Shown piece by piece: positions 16,835 to 25,908 of a stretch of DNA of 64,000 nt. The notes under the pieces were generated by a model. That model saw nothing but the letters and a program-made list of their open reading frames with translations. It did not search any database and was not told the DNA's origin. Source of the stretch: Indolivaga capnocytophagoides DSM 22835 (GTDB lineage: Bacteria > Bacteroidota > Bacteroidia > Bacteroidales > Dysgonomonadaceae); NCBI RefSeq assembly GCF_000426485.1, contig NZ_AUFL01000005.1:62001-126000 (forward strand). Reading direction: 5' to 3'. Each line of letters begins with the position of its first letter. The first letter of the stretch is position 1. Made by a program: the position numbers and the translations under genes.

Positions 16835-17701
16835 TTATTTCAATTTCTTCTGTACTTGTTTGTGTATACATTCTGCAATTTTAGGAGCTGCTTGTTCGCG
16901 GCAAGGAGCAAAGCTGGGCCAGTCGTTAAAATCAATAATTTTAAACGACCCATCTTTAGCAACCACACAATCTCCACCGTATATCTTGACATTCAAGACT
17001 TCTCCGGCTTTATCACAGGCTTCCTTTAGTGTTGCTGTCGAGAACGGATACATATTTGCCGCACCGTTTATTTCTTCCAAACCAAACTTACTGTGACTTA
17101 TATCGAACGGATAGAAATGGAAGAAGAAATCGGTATCCGCTACCCCGTAAAACTTAACAAGGTCACCTACCAGATGTTCGTTTATTACAGCATTAGGTAT
17201 TCCTCTGAAAGCAAACTCTTTCAGGATCTCTTTCGCCTCAGTTATACTGCGCGCAAATGCCACATCTTCGCGGTGTATTGCATGGAAATCTCCTCTTTTC
17301 AGCCAAAAAGCATTCGCTCCAAGTTCTTTTAATTTTTCAGTCGGATCTTCATTCGTATCAATAATGATGCTATCAGGATGGGGAATACCATTTGCGATAA
17401 GCATTTCAGTCATCTTGCCACGTGTACAATTTTCTATACCATAGGCAGAATTAACGACTAAAGAACCTTGATTTTCAAGCTGCTTCAACCATTTAATAGT
17501 ACTCTTATCGCGAGCCATATTAAATATATAATCATCTTTGATATCGCTCAGCACAAACTCCGATTCGGTATAATCCTGCACGTCATATCCCATCTCCCGA
17601 AGAGACTGAGCTGTCATGTTATAGATCGTACCATCATTACCAATATGATTCGGCGAATACTTGGTTTGACGCTTTACGCCTGTTAATCTTATTTTAGACA
17701 T
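16835..17701 (-). CDS. ATP-grasp-like protein of the inositol cluster
   Basis: A 288-residue protein with an ATP-grasp look: N-terminal domain with 'DDYIFNMARDKSTIKWL', central 'NGIPHPDSIIIDT' and 'ANAFWLKRGDFHAI' (the lysine in the nucleotide-binding sheet), 'NEHLVGDLVKFYGVADTDF', and a metal-binding end 'GGDCVVAKDGSFKIIDFND'. ATP-grasp enzymes either ligate a carboxylate to an amine or thiol, or, in the ITPK group, phosphorylate inositol phosphates. The position between an inositol cytidylyltransferase-like gene and a CDP-alcohol transferase makes an inositol-phosphate or lipid head-group reaction attractive, but that is inference. The 59- and 47-base gaps to neighbours suggest one transcript. 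Confidence 0.65.
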   Translation of the reverse strand: MSKIRLTGVKRQTKYSPNHIGNDGTIYNMTAQSLREMGYDVQDYTESEFVLSDIKDDYIFNMARDKSTIKWLKQLENQGSLVVNSAYGIENCTRGKMTEMLIANGIPHPDSIIIDTNEDPTEKLKELGANAFWLKRGDFHAIHREDVAFARSITEAKEILKEFAFRGIPNAVINEHLVGDLVKFYGVADTDFFFHFYPFDISHSKFGLEEINGAANMYPFSTATLKEACDKAGEVLNVKIYGGDCVVAKDGSFKIIDFNDWPSFAPCREQAAPKIAECIHKQVQKKLK

Positions 17702-17748
17702 GTTGTTTAGTTATATTGACTTTACTTTTTGATTTTTCCTTCTTGCTT

Positions 17749-18444
17749 TTATTCTCTCAGAAAAGCTTCCGCTTTTTCTATATCTCCCGCATGATCCACA
17801 TCAACAATTTTTGATAACGGATATGCCTTTATGAATAAACCGTCGGTAATCAGCTGACGCTGAAAATTTCTCATTCTCGATTGCCCAGATTCCAAGCAGG
17901 CCTCCAATGTATCTATCGCTTTAGATGATAATCCGTATATACCTCCCGATATATATTTACATGAACTGGATTTATCCAAAAAGCCTGTAATTTTCATGCC
18001 ATCATCAACTGATACATAAAGAGGTTTCTCGTCATCTATAAAATCTGTTACCGCCATCATACCATCGACTTCATCATCGGCTATAAACGCCTGTATATAA
18101 TGGGTAAAATCGTCTTCACGAAAAATCGTATCGACTGTAGTCAGACAAAATTTCCCTTTACGCAAAAAACTTCTAAGCTCGAAGAAACTATGCATCGAAC
18201 TAGGTGTAGACTTTACTACAATATTCAAAGGAACGTTCAGTTTTATATTTTTAACATACTCCTGAACTTGAGTCATTTCTTCATTTACGATAATACTGAT
18301 AGATTCAGCATCATTTTTCGCGAAAATATCTATTAGGCGTTGAATCATAGCCACACCATTCAGCTTAACTAATGGTTTGGGCAATGCAACCCCCTCTTGA
18401 GCCAGCCGTGATCCTTCCCCGGCAGCAATTATAGCATAGTTCAT
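17749..18444 (-). CDS. Nucleotidyltransferase, likely CTP-dependent
   Basis: A 231-residue enzyme with the nucleotidyltransferase signature at the N-terminus ('AIIAAGEGSRLAQEG' then 'LPKPLVKLNG'), a metal aspartate in 'LTTVDTIFR' (~105) and a closing 'VDVDHAGDIEKAEAFL'. It is close in layout to the inositol-1-phosphate and phosphocholine cytidylyltransferases. With inositol phosphate synthase and a CDP-alcohol phosphotransferase in the same cluster, CDP-inositol is the most economical product. An alternative is activation of another alcohol phosphate. First gene of the tight group 15092-18444; the palindrome at 18474 separates it from pdxA. Confidence 0.8.
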   Translation of the reverse strand: MNYAIIAAGEGSRLAQEGVALPKPLVKLNGVAMIQRLIDIFAKNDAESISIIVNEEMTQVQEYVKNIKLNVPLNIVVKSTPSSMHSFFELRSFLRKGKFCLTTVDTIFREDDFTHYIQAFIADDEVDGMMAVTDFIDDEKPLYVSVDDGMKITGFLDKSSSCKYISGGIYGLSSKAIDTLEACLESGQSRMRNFQRQLITDGLFIKAYPLSKIVDVDHAGDIEKAEAFLRE

Positions 18445-18473
18445 TCTTCTTTATTACAATAAAAATAACATTT

Positions 18474-18488
18474 AAGGTCTCAAACCTT
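18474..18488. repeat. Dispersed palindrome, copy at pdxA stop
   Basis: AAGGTCTCAAACCTT; one arm is mutated. Its right edge overlaps the pdxA stop codon (TAA on the minus strand, 18487-18489). Confidence 0.8.
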
Positions 18489-19575
18489 AATCGTTTGGTT
18501 CTTCTTTGGTCAGATCGAGAGCCTCGTCACCACCTTTTTCATAGTACAACTTACGAAGAGGATTTGCCCGTGCAGAATCGTATTCGGCTCTGTTACGAAA
18601 TGTGTCTATAGCCATATAAATAGCCTGACGGAACGAAATATCCGAAGCCTCATTTTTACCTGCGATATTATATGCAGTACCGTGAGCCGGTGATGTACGT
18701 ATGATAGGCAATCCTGCTGTAAAGTTAACACCTTCTTCCATAGCCAATGTCTTGAAAGGAGCTAATCCCTGATCGTGATACATGGCTAATATACCATCAA
18801 AAGATGAAAAATGTCCCGACCCGAAAAAGCCATCGGCTGCATACGGACCAAAGCACAATAAACCATCTTCACCCGCTTCTTTCAAAGCAGGTATAATAAT
18901 ATCATTTTCTTCGGTTCCCAGCAATCCGTTTTCTCCGGCATGAGGGTTCAAAGACAAAACGGCAATACGAGGTTTGTCGATATTGAAATCACGTTTCAAT
19001 GAGTCATTGAAAATATAAAGAGTTTCTTTGATTTTATTACTTGTAATCGCTTCCGATACTTTCGATAACGGCAAATGTCCTGTTACAAGAGCTACCCGAA
19101 GATCGTCTTTAGCTAATATCATCAACGATTTATCTCCATTTACGCCGAATTTTTTTTCCAGATATTCTGTATGTCCGGGAAAATGAAAATTGTCCTGTTG
19201 TATATTGTCTTTGTTTATGGGTGCGGTTACAAGAACATCAATAAGCCCTTCAGCCAGATCGGCGGTAGCTCTTTCCAATGCCCGTAACGATGAATCCCCC
19301 GCCGATTTGGTAGACTTTCCCAATTCGACTTTTACATCATCGGGAATACAGTTCACCATATTTATTTTATTGATCTCGGCATCTTGTGCACTTTGTATCA
19401 AATTAAAGGTTACAGGAGGTAAATCCAAAGCTTTGCGATGATAAGCAGCAACTTTTGTAGACCCATAAACAACAGGTATACAAAGTTCTGCGATACGGAG
19501 GTCTCCGAATGTTTTAAGAATAACTTCGTAACCTATACCATTGATATCACCGTGTGTAATTCCTACTCTTATCAT
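18487..19575 (-). CDS. pdxA: 4-hydroxythreonine-4-phosphate dehydrogenase
   Basis: A 362-residue PdxA, which oxidises 4-phosphohydroxy-threonine with NAD on the way to pyridoxal phosphate (vitamin B6). Family blocks are 'ITHGDINGIGYEVILKTF' at the start (usually 'GDPAGIGPE', so the Bacteroidetes variant), the metal histidine in 'FPGHTEYLEKKF', 'SLNPHAGENGLLG', and 'MYHDQGLAPFKTL', which supplies another metal histidine, then 'TSPAHGTAYNIAGK'. It is about 30 residues longer than the E. coli enzyme. It follows a gene pair (unknown protein and rlmN) on the same strand after a 36-base gap, so one transcript is possible. Confidence 0.95.
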   Translation of the reverse strand: MIRVGITHGDINGIGYEVILKTFGDLRIAELCIPVVYGSTKVAAYHRKALDLPPVTFNLIQSAQDAEINKINMVNCIPDDVKVELGKSTKSAGDSSLRALERATADLAEGLIDVLVTAPINKDNIQQDNFHFPGHTEYLEKKFGVNGDKSLMILAKDDLRVALVTGHLPLSKVSEAITSNKIKETLYIFNDSLKRDFNIDKPRIAVLSLNPHAGENGLLGTEENDIIIPALKEAGEDGLLCFGPYAADGFFGSGHFSSFDGILAMYHDQGLAPFKTLAMEEGVNFTAGLPIIRTSPAHGTAYNIAGKNEASDISFRQAIYMAIDTFRNRAEYDSARANPLRKLYYEKGGDEALDLTKEEPND

Positions 19576-19611
19576 TGTTTTTATAATATTGTTTCAAATA
19601 GATCTGCTCAC

Positions 19612-20274
19612 TTACTTTAATATCTCAAGCCACTGGCTTGCCAGTAACTCGACATACTCGACAAAAGTATGAGCCCCCTCAAACTGATGTATGCTATACT
19701 CGGGCTGCCCCTCCACTATCGAAGAGTCAAAAGGAGTATATCCATCCTGTAAATATGTGTACACCTGTTTGGTATCCTTATTATAGAATGTAGAATTACC
19801 ACATTCTTCGAGAGCGAAAGTTACAAAGTCATCAGGATTAAAAGGATCTACACCTTCCTTTTCGCACTTCTCTTTATAACTTTCTTCCCATCCCCCAAAT
19901 CCGATTGAGGAATCAGCCAAACAGAAAGTAAAGTTATTATTTTTTATTAAAGTTTCCTTTTTTACTTCGTATGCTTTATCTATCCACCATTGGATAACGC
20001 CTCCCAACTCATTTGCCAATAATTGATGTTCGTCAATTATATTACGTCCCTGAGGCACACAATGATCAACTCGGCAAACCCAACCGGCAGTAGATCCATC
20101 AGGGCGTGTCCAGATATATTGTCGGAAGCGTAATCCGTGATTTATTTTAAAATCGACTGTCAATGCCTGTTTAAGCAAAGACGACATCTTTGGGAAAGTT
20201 TTCGAAAACTCTTCACTGGGATTAAAATGCCCTCCCTTAAATTCAGATAATCTGATATCTTGCCTTTTTGTCAT
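19612..20274 (-). CDS. Unknown protein translationally coupled to rlmN
   Basis: A 220-residue soluble protein. I set the start at ATG 20274, whose ATGA overlaps the rlmN stop TGA (20271-20273); a longer frame would run 87 bases into rlmN. The C-terminal half ('FYNKDTKQVYTYLQDGYT', then 'FEGAHTFVEYVELLASQWLEIL') faintly resembles SMI1/KNR4 (SUKH) proteins, which have a beta-rich core and a final helix of this type. SUKH proteins often act as immunity proteins, but no toxin is nearby and the resemblance is weak. No confident function. Confidence 0.7.
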   Translation of the reverse strand: MTKRQDIRLSEFKGGHFNPSEEFSKTFPKMSSLLKQALTVDFKINHGLRFRQYIWTRPDGSTAGWVCRVDHCVPQGRNIIDEHQLLANELGGVIQWWIDKAYEVKKETLIKNNNFTFCLADSSIGFGGWEESYKEKCEKEGVDPFNPDDFVTFALEECGNSTFYNKDTKQVYTYLQDGYTPFDSSIVEGQPEYSIHQFEGAHTFVEYVELLASQWLEILK

Positions 20275-21308
20275 AACATTTCTCCTTTCTTGCTTTTCTC
20301 GGTAGATAACATGCCGCATGCCGCAAAAATATCTTCTCCCCGAGAAGCTCTTATTGTACATGTTATACCTTTACTGGTTACAAAGTCCCTGAATTTGACC
20401 ATCACATCGTTTGTTGATGTTTCCAAATCAACATTGGGGATAGAGTGGAACCGGATAAGATTGACTCTGCAATCCAATCCTCTGATTATTTTCACTAACT
20501 CTTTGGCATGTTCTATAGAATCGTTAAATCCCTTGAACATGATATATTCAAATGAAAGACGCCTTTGCTTCGACCAATCATACTGACGTAAAAGATCTAA
20601 TACCCCCAATAAAGGAAATGCTTTCTCGGCAGGCATAATAGACAGACGCTGATCGGCAAACGGACTATGTAAACTAATAGCCAGATGCGCACTGCTTTCT
20701 TCCAAAAATAGTTTCAGTTTAGGTGTAACTCCTGTTGTAGATACCGTTATACGCTTCGGGCTCCATCCGAACCCGTATTCAGAAGTCATTATTTCCAGAG
20801 CATTTTTCAACTGACCATAATTGTCAAGGGGTTCGCCCATCCCCATAAAAACGACATTCGTCAAATCGTCCGATTCGTCTACCGAAAACAATTGATTGAT
20901 AATATCGTGAGATTTAAGATGTCCGGCAAGCCCTTGCTTTCCTGTCATACAGAATAAGCAATTCATGCGGCATCCAACTTGAGATGACACACAAAGCGTA
21001 GCTCTGTCATCATCGGGGATCATTACCGACTCGATAAATTTTCCGTTATCTGTTTTAAACAGATATTTGACCGTTCCATCGACAGATCTTTGAAATTCAA
21101 CCGGATCTGTACGTCCCATATCGTATTTTTCGGACAATAACGCACGGTTGGCCAACGAAATATTAGACATCTCGTCTATCGTTTTGGCCTTCTTCTTATA
21201 AAGCCAATCGGCTAACTGGTTAGCTGCAAATTTTGGTAAACCACACTCTTGAACGACCTGTTTGAGTTCGTCTAAAGTCATTCCCAATAAGTGTACTTTG
21301 TCTGTCAT
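20271..21308 (-). CDS. rlmN: Dual-specificity 23S rRNA/tRNA adenine-C2 methyltransferase
   Basis: A 345-residue radical SAM enzyme that methylates C2 of adenine 2503 in 23S rRNA and adenine 37 in some tRNAs. The iron-sulfur motif C-x3-C-x2-C is C113, C117, C120 ('VGCRMNCLFC'). The SAM-binding 'MGMGEPLDNY' and 'ISLHSPFADQR' follow, and the C-terminal cysteine that carries the methyl group is in 'AACGM' near residue 335. It ends in a 4-base overlap with the downstream unknown gene, indicating translational coupling. A weak terminator-like hairpin lies between it and pgi. Confidence 0.97.
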   Translation of the reverse strand: MTDKVHLLGMTLDELKQVVQECGLPKFAANQLADWLYKKKAKTIDEMSNISLANRALLSEKYDMGRTDPVEFQRSVDGTVKYLFKTDNGKFIESVMIPDDDRATLCVSSQVGCRMNCLFCMTGKQGLAGHLKSHDIINQLFSVDESDDLTNVVFMGMGEPLDNYGQLKNALEIMTSEYGFGWSPKRITVSTTGVTPKLKLFLEESSAHLAISLHSPFADQRLSIMPAEKAFPLLGVLDLLRQYDWSKQRRLSFEYIMFKGFNDSIEHAKELVKIIRGLDCRVNLIRFHSIPNVDLETSTNDVMVKFRDFVTSKGITCTIRASRGEDIFAACGMLSTEKSKKGEML

Positions 21309-21335
21309 TTATCTTTTACTCTCAGAGAATAAATA

Positions 21336-21358
21336 CCTGCTCCATTCGCTGGAACAGG
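21336..21358 (-). terminator. Weak hairpin after pgi
   Basis: On the minus strand CCTGTTCCA pairs with TGGAGCAGG (one G-T pair) around 5 bases, followed by TATTTATTC. It may terminate pgi or only weaken read-through into rlmN. Confidence 0.5.
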
Positions 21359-21381
21359 CATCTATCAATTATCTTTATTTT

Positions 21382-22725
21382 TTATAAGCGTTTCTGAATT
21401 TCTTCATGAGCCTTCTCAAATCCGGGTTTGTTAAGCAAGGCAAACATATTCTTTTTGTATGCTTCAACTCCAGGTTGATCAAATGGATTCACTTCCAGAA
21501 TATAGCCGCTGATACCGCAAGCCTTCTCAAAGAAATAGATCAACTGACCTAAATAATATTCAGTAAGCTCAGGAACTTCTATCTTAAGGTTAGGAACCCC
21601 ACCATCAACGTGAGCTAATTGAGTACCCAGTTCCGCCATTTTATTTACATAATCAACACGTTTACCTACCAAGAAGTTCAATCCATCCAAATCTTCGGCA
21701 TCAGTAGGTACTTCTACTTTCTGATGTGCATTGGCTACCGATATTACAGTTTCGAAGATAGTACGTTCTCCCTCCTGTATCCATTGTCCCATAGAGTGAA
21801 GATCGGTAGTGAAGTCTACGGCAGCAGGGTAAATGCCCTTGTTGTCTTTACCTTCGCTTTCGCCATACAACTGTTTCCACCATTCAGCGAAGAAGTGTAA
21901 TTTAGGATTGAAATTCACCAAAATTTCGATCTTCTTTCCTTTCTTATACAATTCGTTACGAGTAACGGCGTATTGTTCTGCCAAATTCTTTTCGAATGGT
22001 ACATCGGGAGTCGTATTTTTCTCCATAAATGCTGCTCCTTCAACCAATTTCTTAATATCGAATCCTGCGACAGCGATAGGCAGCAAACCAACCGGAGTCA
22101 ATACAGAAAAACGTCCGCCTACATTATCAGGTATCACATACATTTTGTAGCCTTCTTTTTTAGCTAAAGTATGCAATGCTCCACGAGCGGCATCAGTTAC
22201 CGCAACTATGCGGTTTTTAGCAACTTCTTTTCCTACTGAATCTTCCAGTTCTTTTTTCAGAATACGGAAAGCCAAAGCAGGTTCAGTTGTTGTTCCTGAT
22301 TTCGAAATATTTATGATACCGAATGATTTGCCTTTCAAAAAAGCAAGTAATTCGGCGATATAATCTTCACCTATATTTTGTCCGGCATAAACAACGACCG
22401 GATTTTTGCGGTCTTTTTGTAACCAATCGAAAGAGTTAGAAAGAGCTTCAATCACAGCTTTTGCTCCCAAATAGCTGCCGCCGATACCTACTACTACCAC
22501 TACTTCGCATTGCCTCAAAGTATTGGCTGTAGCCTGAATATCTTCAAGATGAGCTGCTGTTATCGATGTTGGCAGATTCAACCAGCCCAAGAAATCGTTA
22601 CCTTTACCCGAACCTTTGTGTAATACTTCGTTATACTGTTTTGCTAATGCTGCTTTACCTTCGATTTCAGCTTTGCCTACAAATGACAAAACCTTATCTA
22701 AATTTAAGCTAATAACCTTTTCCAT
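21382..22725 (-). CDS. pgi: Glucose-6-phosphate isomerase
   Basis: A 447-residue isomerase that interconverts glucose-6-phosphate and fructose-6-phosphate. The length matches the short bacterial class (Bacillus type, ~450) rather than the ~550-residue E. coli class. Marks are '[17 protein letters not shown]' (phosphate site), '[16 protein letters not shown]', '[19 protein letters not shown]' and '[14 protein letters not shown]', with the catalytic lysine in the last block. The order lysS-gpsA-pgi on one strand is shared by many Bacteroidetes. The product's substrate is also the precursor used by the inositol phosphate synthase nearby. Confidence 0.97.
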   Translation of the reverse strand: MEKVISLNLDKVLSFVGKAEIEGKAALAKQYNEVLHKGSGKGNDFLGWLNLPTSITAAHLEDIQATANTLRQCEVVVVVGIGGSYLGAKAVIEALSNSFDWLQKDRKNPVVVYAGQNIGEDYIAELLAFLKGKSFGIINISKSGTTTEPALAFRILKKELEDSVGKEVAKNRIVAVTDAARGALHTLAKKEGYKMYVIPDNVGGRFSVLTPVGLLPIAVAGFDIKKLVEGAAFMEKNTTPDVPFEKNLAEQYAVTRNELYKKGKKIEILVNFNPKLHFFAEWWKQLYGESEGKDNKGIYPAAVDFTTDLHSMGQWIQEGERTIFETVISVANAHQKVEVPTDAEDLDGLNFLVGKRVDYVNKMAELGTQLAHVDGGVPNLKIEVPELTEYYLGQLIYFFEKACGISGYILEVNPFDQPGVEAYKKNMFALLNKPGFEKAHEEIQKRL

Positions 22726-22754
22726 AACTAGTCTTTATTATTATATTTAATGAT

Positions 22755-22769
22755 AAGGTCGCAGACCTA
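22755..22769. repeat. Dispersed palindrome, copy in pgi-gpsA gap
   Basis: AAGGTCGCAGACCTA followed by TTTTTATTTCAAAA, in a 47-base gap. Three bases separate it from the gpsA stop codon. Confidence 0.85.
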
Positions 22770-22772
22770 TTT

Positions 22773-23768
22773 TTATTTCAAAATTTCTCTCAATCTTTTT
22801 ATTTCGGCACGTGCGGGAGCTTTTTCATACAGAATATTATATACCGTATCGGCGATAGGCATATCAACATTGTAGCTTTCATTCATCTCCATAATACACT
22901 TTACACCATAATAACCTTCAGCTATCATTTCCATCTCTATCTGAGCAGCCTTTACAGAATAACCCTTACCGATCATTGATCCGAATGTACGGTTGCGGCT
23001 GAAACTCGAATAGCAAGTCACCAGCAAATCGCCCATATATGCAGACTCGTTGATATTTCGGTTTATCGGAGATACAGCTTTTACAAAACGTTCCATTTCG
23101 GAAACTGCGTTTGAGACTAATACCGCCTGAAAGTTATCACCGTACTTAAGTCCATGGCATACTCCTGCTGCAATTGCGTATACATTCTTTAAAACAGCTG
23201 CCAACTCGATACCGATAACATCGACGGAAGTAGATGCTTTCACAAAACGATTATTGAAAACATCAGCTACAACAGCCGCCTTACTCCGATCGGGACAGGC
23301 AATTGTTGGATAAGTCAGACGCTCCAAAGCTATTTCCTCGGCATGACAAGGCCCTCCGACTATCGCTATATTTTCGACAGGGATACCTTGGTACTGAGCC
23401 AAATAATCTGTCACAACCAGATTTTCGGGAGGTATAATTCCTTTTATTGCAGATATAATAAATTTATCCTTTAGTGAAACTGTCAACTTATCCAAATGGC
23501 TTTTCAAAAAAGGAGACGGCACAGCTAATATGATAGTATCCGAATTTTTAACCATCTCATTTATATCCGAATAAAAAGTTATCCGATCAAGATTGAACGG
23601 TACATTTGACAGATAAGATGGATTATGTCCGACCTTGATAAAATCTTCAATCTGGTCGGGACGACGCATATACCAATTGATATGAGTTTCACGGGTCAAC
23701 ACTATTTTAGCCAGTGCTGTAGCCCATGTTCCTCCTCCAAAGATTGCTATTTTTCCCGGAATTTTCAT
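22773..23768 (-). CDS. gpsA: Glycerol-3-phosphate dehydrogenase [NAD(P)+]
   Basis: A 331-residue enzyme that reduces dihydroxyacetone phosphate to sn-glycerol-3-phosphate for phospholipid synthesis. The Rossmann motif 'IAIFGGGTWATALAKI' is at residues 7-22. The family blocks 'AIKGIIPPENLVVTDYL', 'VGGPCHAEEIAL' and the catalytic lysine in 'AAVLKNVYAIAAGV' follow, with 'CYSSFSRNRTFG' at the substrate site. Length is normal. It lies between lysS and pgi, with dispersed palindromes in both flanking gaps. Glycerol-3-phosphate could also serve the CDP-glycerol-type transferases in this window, which is speculation. Confidence 0.97.
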   Translation of the reverse strand: MKIPGKIAIFGGGTWATALAKIVLTRETHINWYMRRPDQIEDFIKVGHNPSYLSNVPFNLDRITFYSDINEMVKNSDTIILAVPSPFLKSHLDKLTVSLKDKFIISAIKGIIPPENLVVTDYLAQYQGIPVENIAIVGGPCHAEEIALERLTYPTIACPDRSKAAVVADVFNNRFVKASTSVDVIGIELAAVLKNVYAIAAGVCHGLKYGDNFQAVLVSNAVSEMERFVKAVSPINRNINESAYMGDLLVTCYSSFSRNRTFGSMIGKGYSVKAAQIEMEMIAEGYYGVKCIMEMNESYNVDMPIADTVYNILYEKAPARAEIKRLREILK

Positions 23769-23794
23769 TTCTTTATATTCAGGTTCAACAATAT

Positions 23795-23809
23795 AAGGTC
23801 ACAGACCTA
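23795..23809. repeat. Dispersed palindrome, copy in gpsA-lysS gap
   Basis: AAGGTCACAGACCTA, 26 bases upstream of the gpsA start, followed by TTTGTTATAATTAATAC. Confidence 0.85.
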
Positions 23810-23876
23810 TTTGTTATAATTAATACTGCTTTAAACATTCTTTTTTATTGTATACAAAATTTCTTTAAGAGCAATA

Positions 23877-25607
23877 TTAATTGATCCCGCTAATCCAAGC
23901 CTGTATATCTTCATCTTTTGGGTTAGTCAATCCCAATTTATGCTTTTTATTTAATTCACATAGTTCCTGACGCAATTTATTAGGATTAGCCTCTTTCAGT
24001 TCTTCCACCAATAAGTATCCAGCCTTTTGGATTGCACCAACCCATTCTTCGGGAATACCGACTTCTGTATATTTAGATAAAGCATCACGCTTTACGACTT
24101 TCTCAGGTCTCATTTGAGGAAACAACAATACCTCCTGAATAGAAGTCTGACTAGTCAGCAACATAACAAGACGATCCATGCCGATCCCCATTCCTGATGT
24201 TGGAGGCATACCATATTCGAGAGCTCTTAAGAAATCCTGATCGATAAACATCGCCTCATCATCTCCCTTTTCTGACAATCTCAACTGATCTTCAAAGCGG
24301 CCTCTCTGATCAATCGGATCATTTAATTCCGAATAAGCATTAGCCAATTCTTTTCCATTAACCATGAGTTCGAAACGTTCTGTCAGATCCGGATTATTAC
24401 GGTGACGTTTACATAAAGGTGACATTTCGATTGGATAATCAGTGATAAATGTTGGCTGAATATATGTTCCTTCACATTTCTCGCCAAAGATCTCATCAAT
24501 CAATTTGCCTTTTCCCATTGTTTCATCCTGCTCAACACCCAGTTGTTTACAGACTTCACGAAGTTGGGCTTCATTCATTCCGGCAATATCAATTCCGGTT
24601 TTCTCTTTAATGGCATCAATCATTGTCACCCTTTTGTACGGTGCTTTAAAGTTAATCGTGTTTTCACCGACTTTCACTTCGGTTGTACCCAATACATCCA
24701 GGCATATTCTTTCGAGCATTTGCTCTGTAAATTCCATCATCCAATTGTAGTCCTTATAGGCCACATAAATTTCCATTGCCGTAAATTCAGGATTATGAGT
24801 ACGATCCATTCCTTCGTTACGGAAATTTCGCGAAAATTCATATACACCATCAAAACCTCCGACAATCAAGCGTTTCAGATATAATTCATTAGCAATACGA
24901 AGATATAAGGGTATATCCAAGGCATTATGATGAGTTATAAAGGGACGCGCAGATGCTCCACCGGGAATTCCCTGTAGAACCGGTGTATCAACTTCGAGAT
25001 AACCTCTCTCATTGAAAAAATTACGCATCGAATTAAATATCCTGGTTCTCTTTACAAATATATCTTTTACACCGTCATTCACGACCAAATCAACATAGCG
25101 TTGACGATAACGCTGTTCAGGATCAGTAAATCCGTCATATGTTACTCCATCTTTTACCTTCACAACAGGTAATGGACGTAACGATTTTGATAATACTGTC
25201 AAACTCTCGGCATGAATAGATATTTCACCCATTTGTGTACGGAATACATACCCGGTAATACCGATAAAGTCTCCTATATCTAGTAATTTCTTAAATACAA
25301 CGTTATATAAGTCTTTGTTTTCATCGGGACACAAGTCATCTCTCGAAATATATACCTGAATACGACCTTCAGCATCTTGTAGTTCGACAAATGAGGCTTT
25401 ACCCATGATACGGCGTCCCATAATACGGCCGGCTACTGATACCTGACGTTTTTCGGGAGCATCGTCACTGAAGCTCTGTTTTATTTCGGTTGAATAAGCA
25501 TTGGTTTCGTACAACGCCGCAGGATATGGTTCGATACCCAATTGACGCATTTCTTCTAAACTGTTTCTCCGAACGATTTCCTGTTCGCTTAAATCAAGAA
25601 TACTCAT
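23877..25607 (-). CDS. lysS: Lysine--tRNA ligase (class II)
   Basis: A 576-residue class II lysyl-tRNA synthetase. The N-terminal OB-fold anticodon-binding domain occupies ~55-165 ('VSVAGRIMGRRIMGKASF'). The catalytic core has motif 2 'FRNEGMDRTHNPEFTAMEIY' and motif 3 'GMGIGMDRLVMLL'. It is longer than the ~505-residue E. coli protein because of a C-terminal extension of about 70 residues after motif 3 ('KVVKRDALSKYTEVGIP' onward), a feature I recall from other Bacteroidetes LysS. The upstream 406-base gap carries two dispersed palindromes and a terminator-like hairpin. Confidence 0.97.
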   Translation of the reverse strand: MSILDLSEQEIVRRNSLEEMRQLGIEPYPAALYETNAYSTEIKQSFSDDAPEKRQVSVAGRIMGRRIMGKASFVELQDAEGRIQVYISRDDLCPDENKDLYNVVFKKLLDIGDFIGITGYVFRTQMGEISIHAESLTVLSKSLRPLPVVKVKDGVTYDGFTDPEQRYRQRYVDLVVNDGVKDIFVKRTRIFNSMRNFFNERGYLEVDTPVLQGIPGGASARPFITHHNALDIPLYLRIANELYLKRLIVGGFDGVYEFSRNFRNEGMDRTHNPEFTAMEIYVAYKDYNWMMEFTEQMLERICLDVLGTTEVKVGENTINFKAPYKRVTMIDAIKEKTGIDIAGMNEAQLREVCKQLGVEQDETMGKGKLIDEIFGEKCEGTYIQPTFITDYPIEMSPLCKRHRNNPDLTERFELMVNGKELANAYSELNDPIDQRGRFEDQLRLSEKGDDEAMFIDQDFLRALEYGMPPTSGMGIGMDRLVMLLTSQTSIQEVLLFPQMRPEKVVKRDALSKYTEVGIPEEWVGAIQKAGYLLVEELKEANPNKLRQELCELNKKHKLGLTNPKDEDIQAWISGIN

Positions 25608-25645
25608 TATGTTCTAATCTGATAAGTAATTACTATTATCATTCC

Positions 25646-25660
25646 AAGGTCTCATACCTT
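25646..25660. repeat. Dispersed palindrome, copy upstream of lysS
   Basis: AAGGTCTCATACCTT followed by TTTTGACTTTTGCCAGCAC, which again resembles the extended element. Confidence 0.8.
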
Positions 25661-25868
25661 TTTTGACTTTTGCCAGCACAATAGCAACAGATAATTACTG
25701 TTTTGAATACGACATTAAAAACTTCCCGTTACTATATTATATGACCTCAATAAATATTTGTCATATATTTTTGCTGACTATATATGCCGATTTTCAAAGA
25801 TTCATCTATCTAAAAAATAGCAAGGTGTAAAATTACAAATTATTAAGGTTACTTTTATAAATAAGCAA

Positions 25869-25908
25869 AAAAAAGAACAAGGCTTTGTTTTATTCCTTAT
25901 TCTTTTTT
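25869..25908 (-). terminator. Terminator-like hairpin after the LysM gene
   Basis: AAAAAAGAACAAGG pairs with CCTTATTCTTTTTT, one mismatch, around 12 bases. It directly abuts the palindrome at 25909. Confidence 0.6.

Noticed and set aside
20275-20361. Longer start of the unknown gene after rlmN (from 20361)
   Set aside because: It would overlap rlmN by 91 bases and cover its conserved cysteine region; ATG 20274 with an ATGA overlap is simpler.
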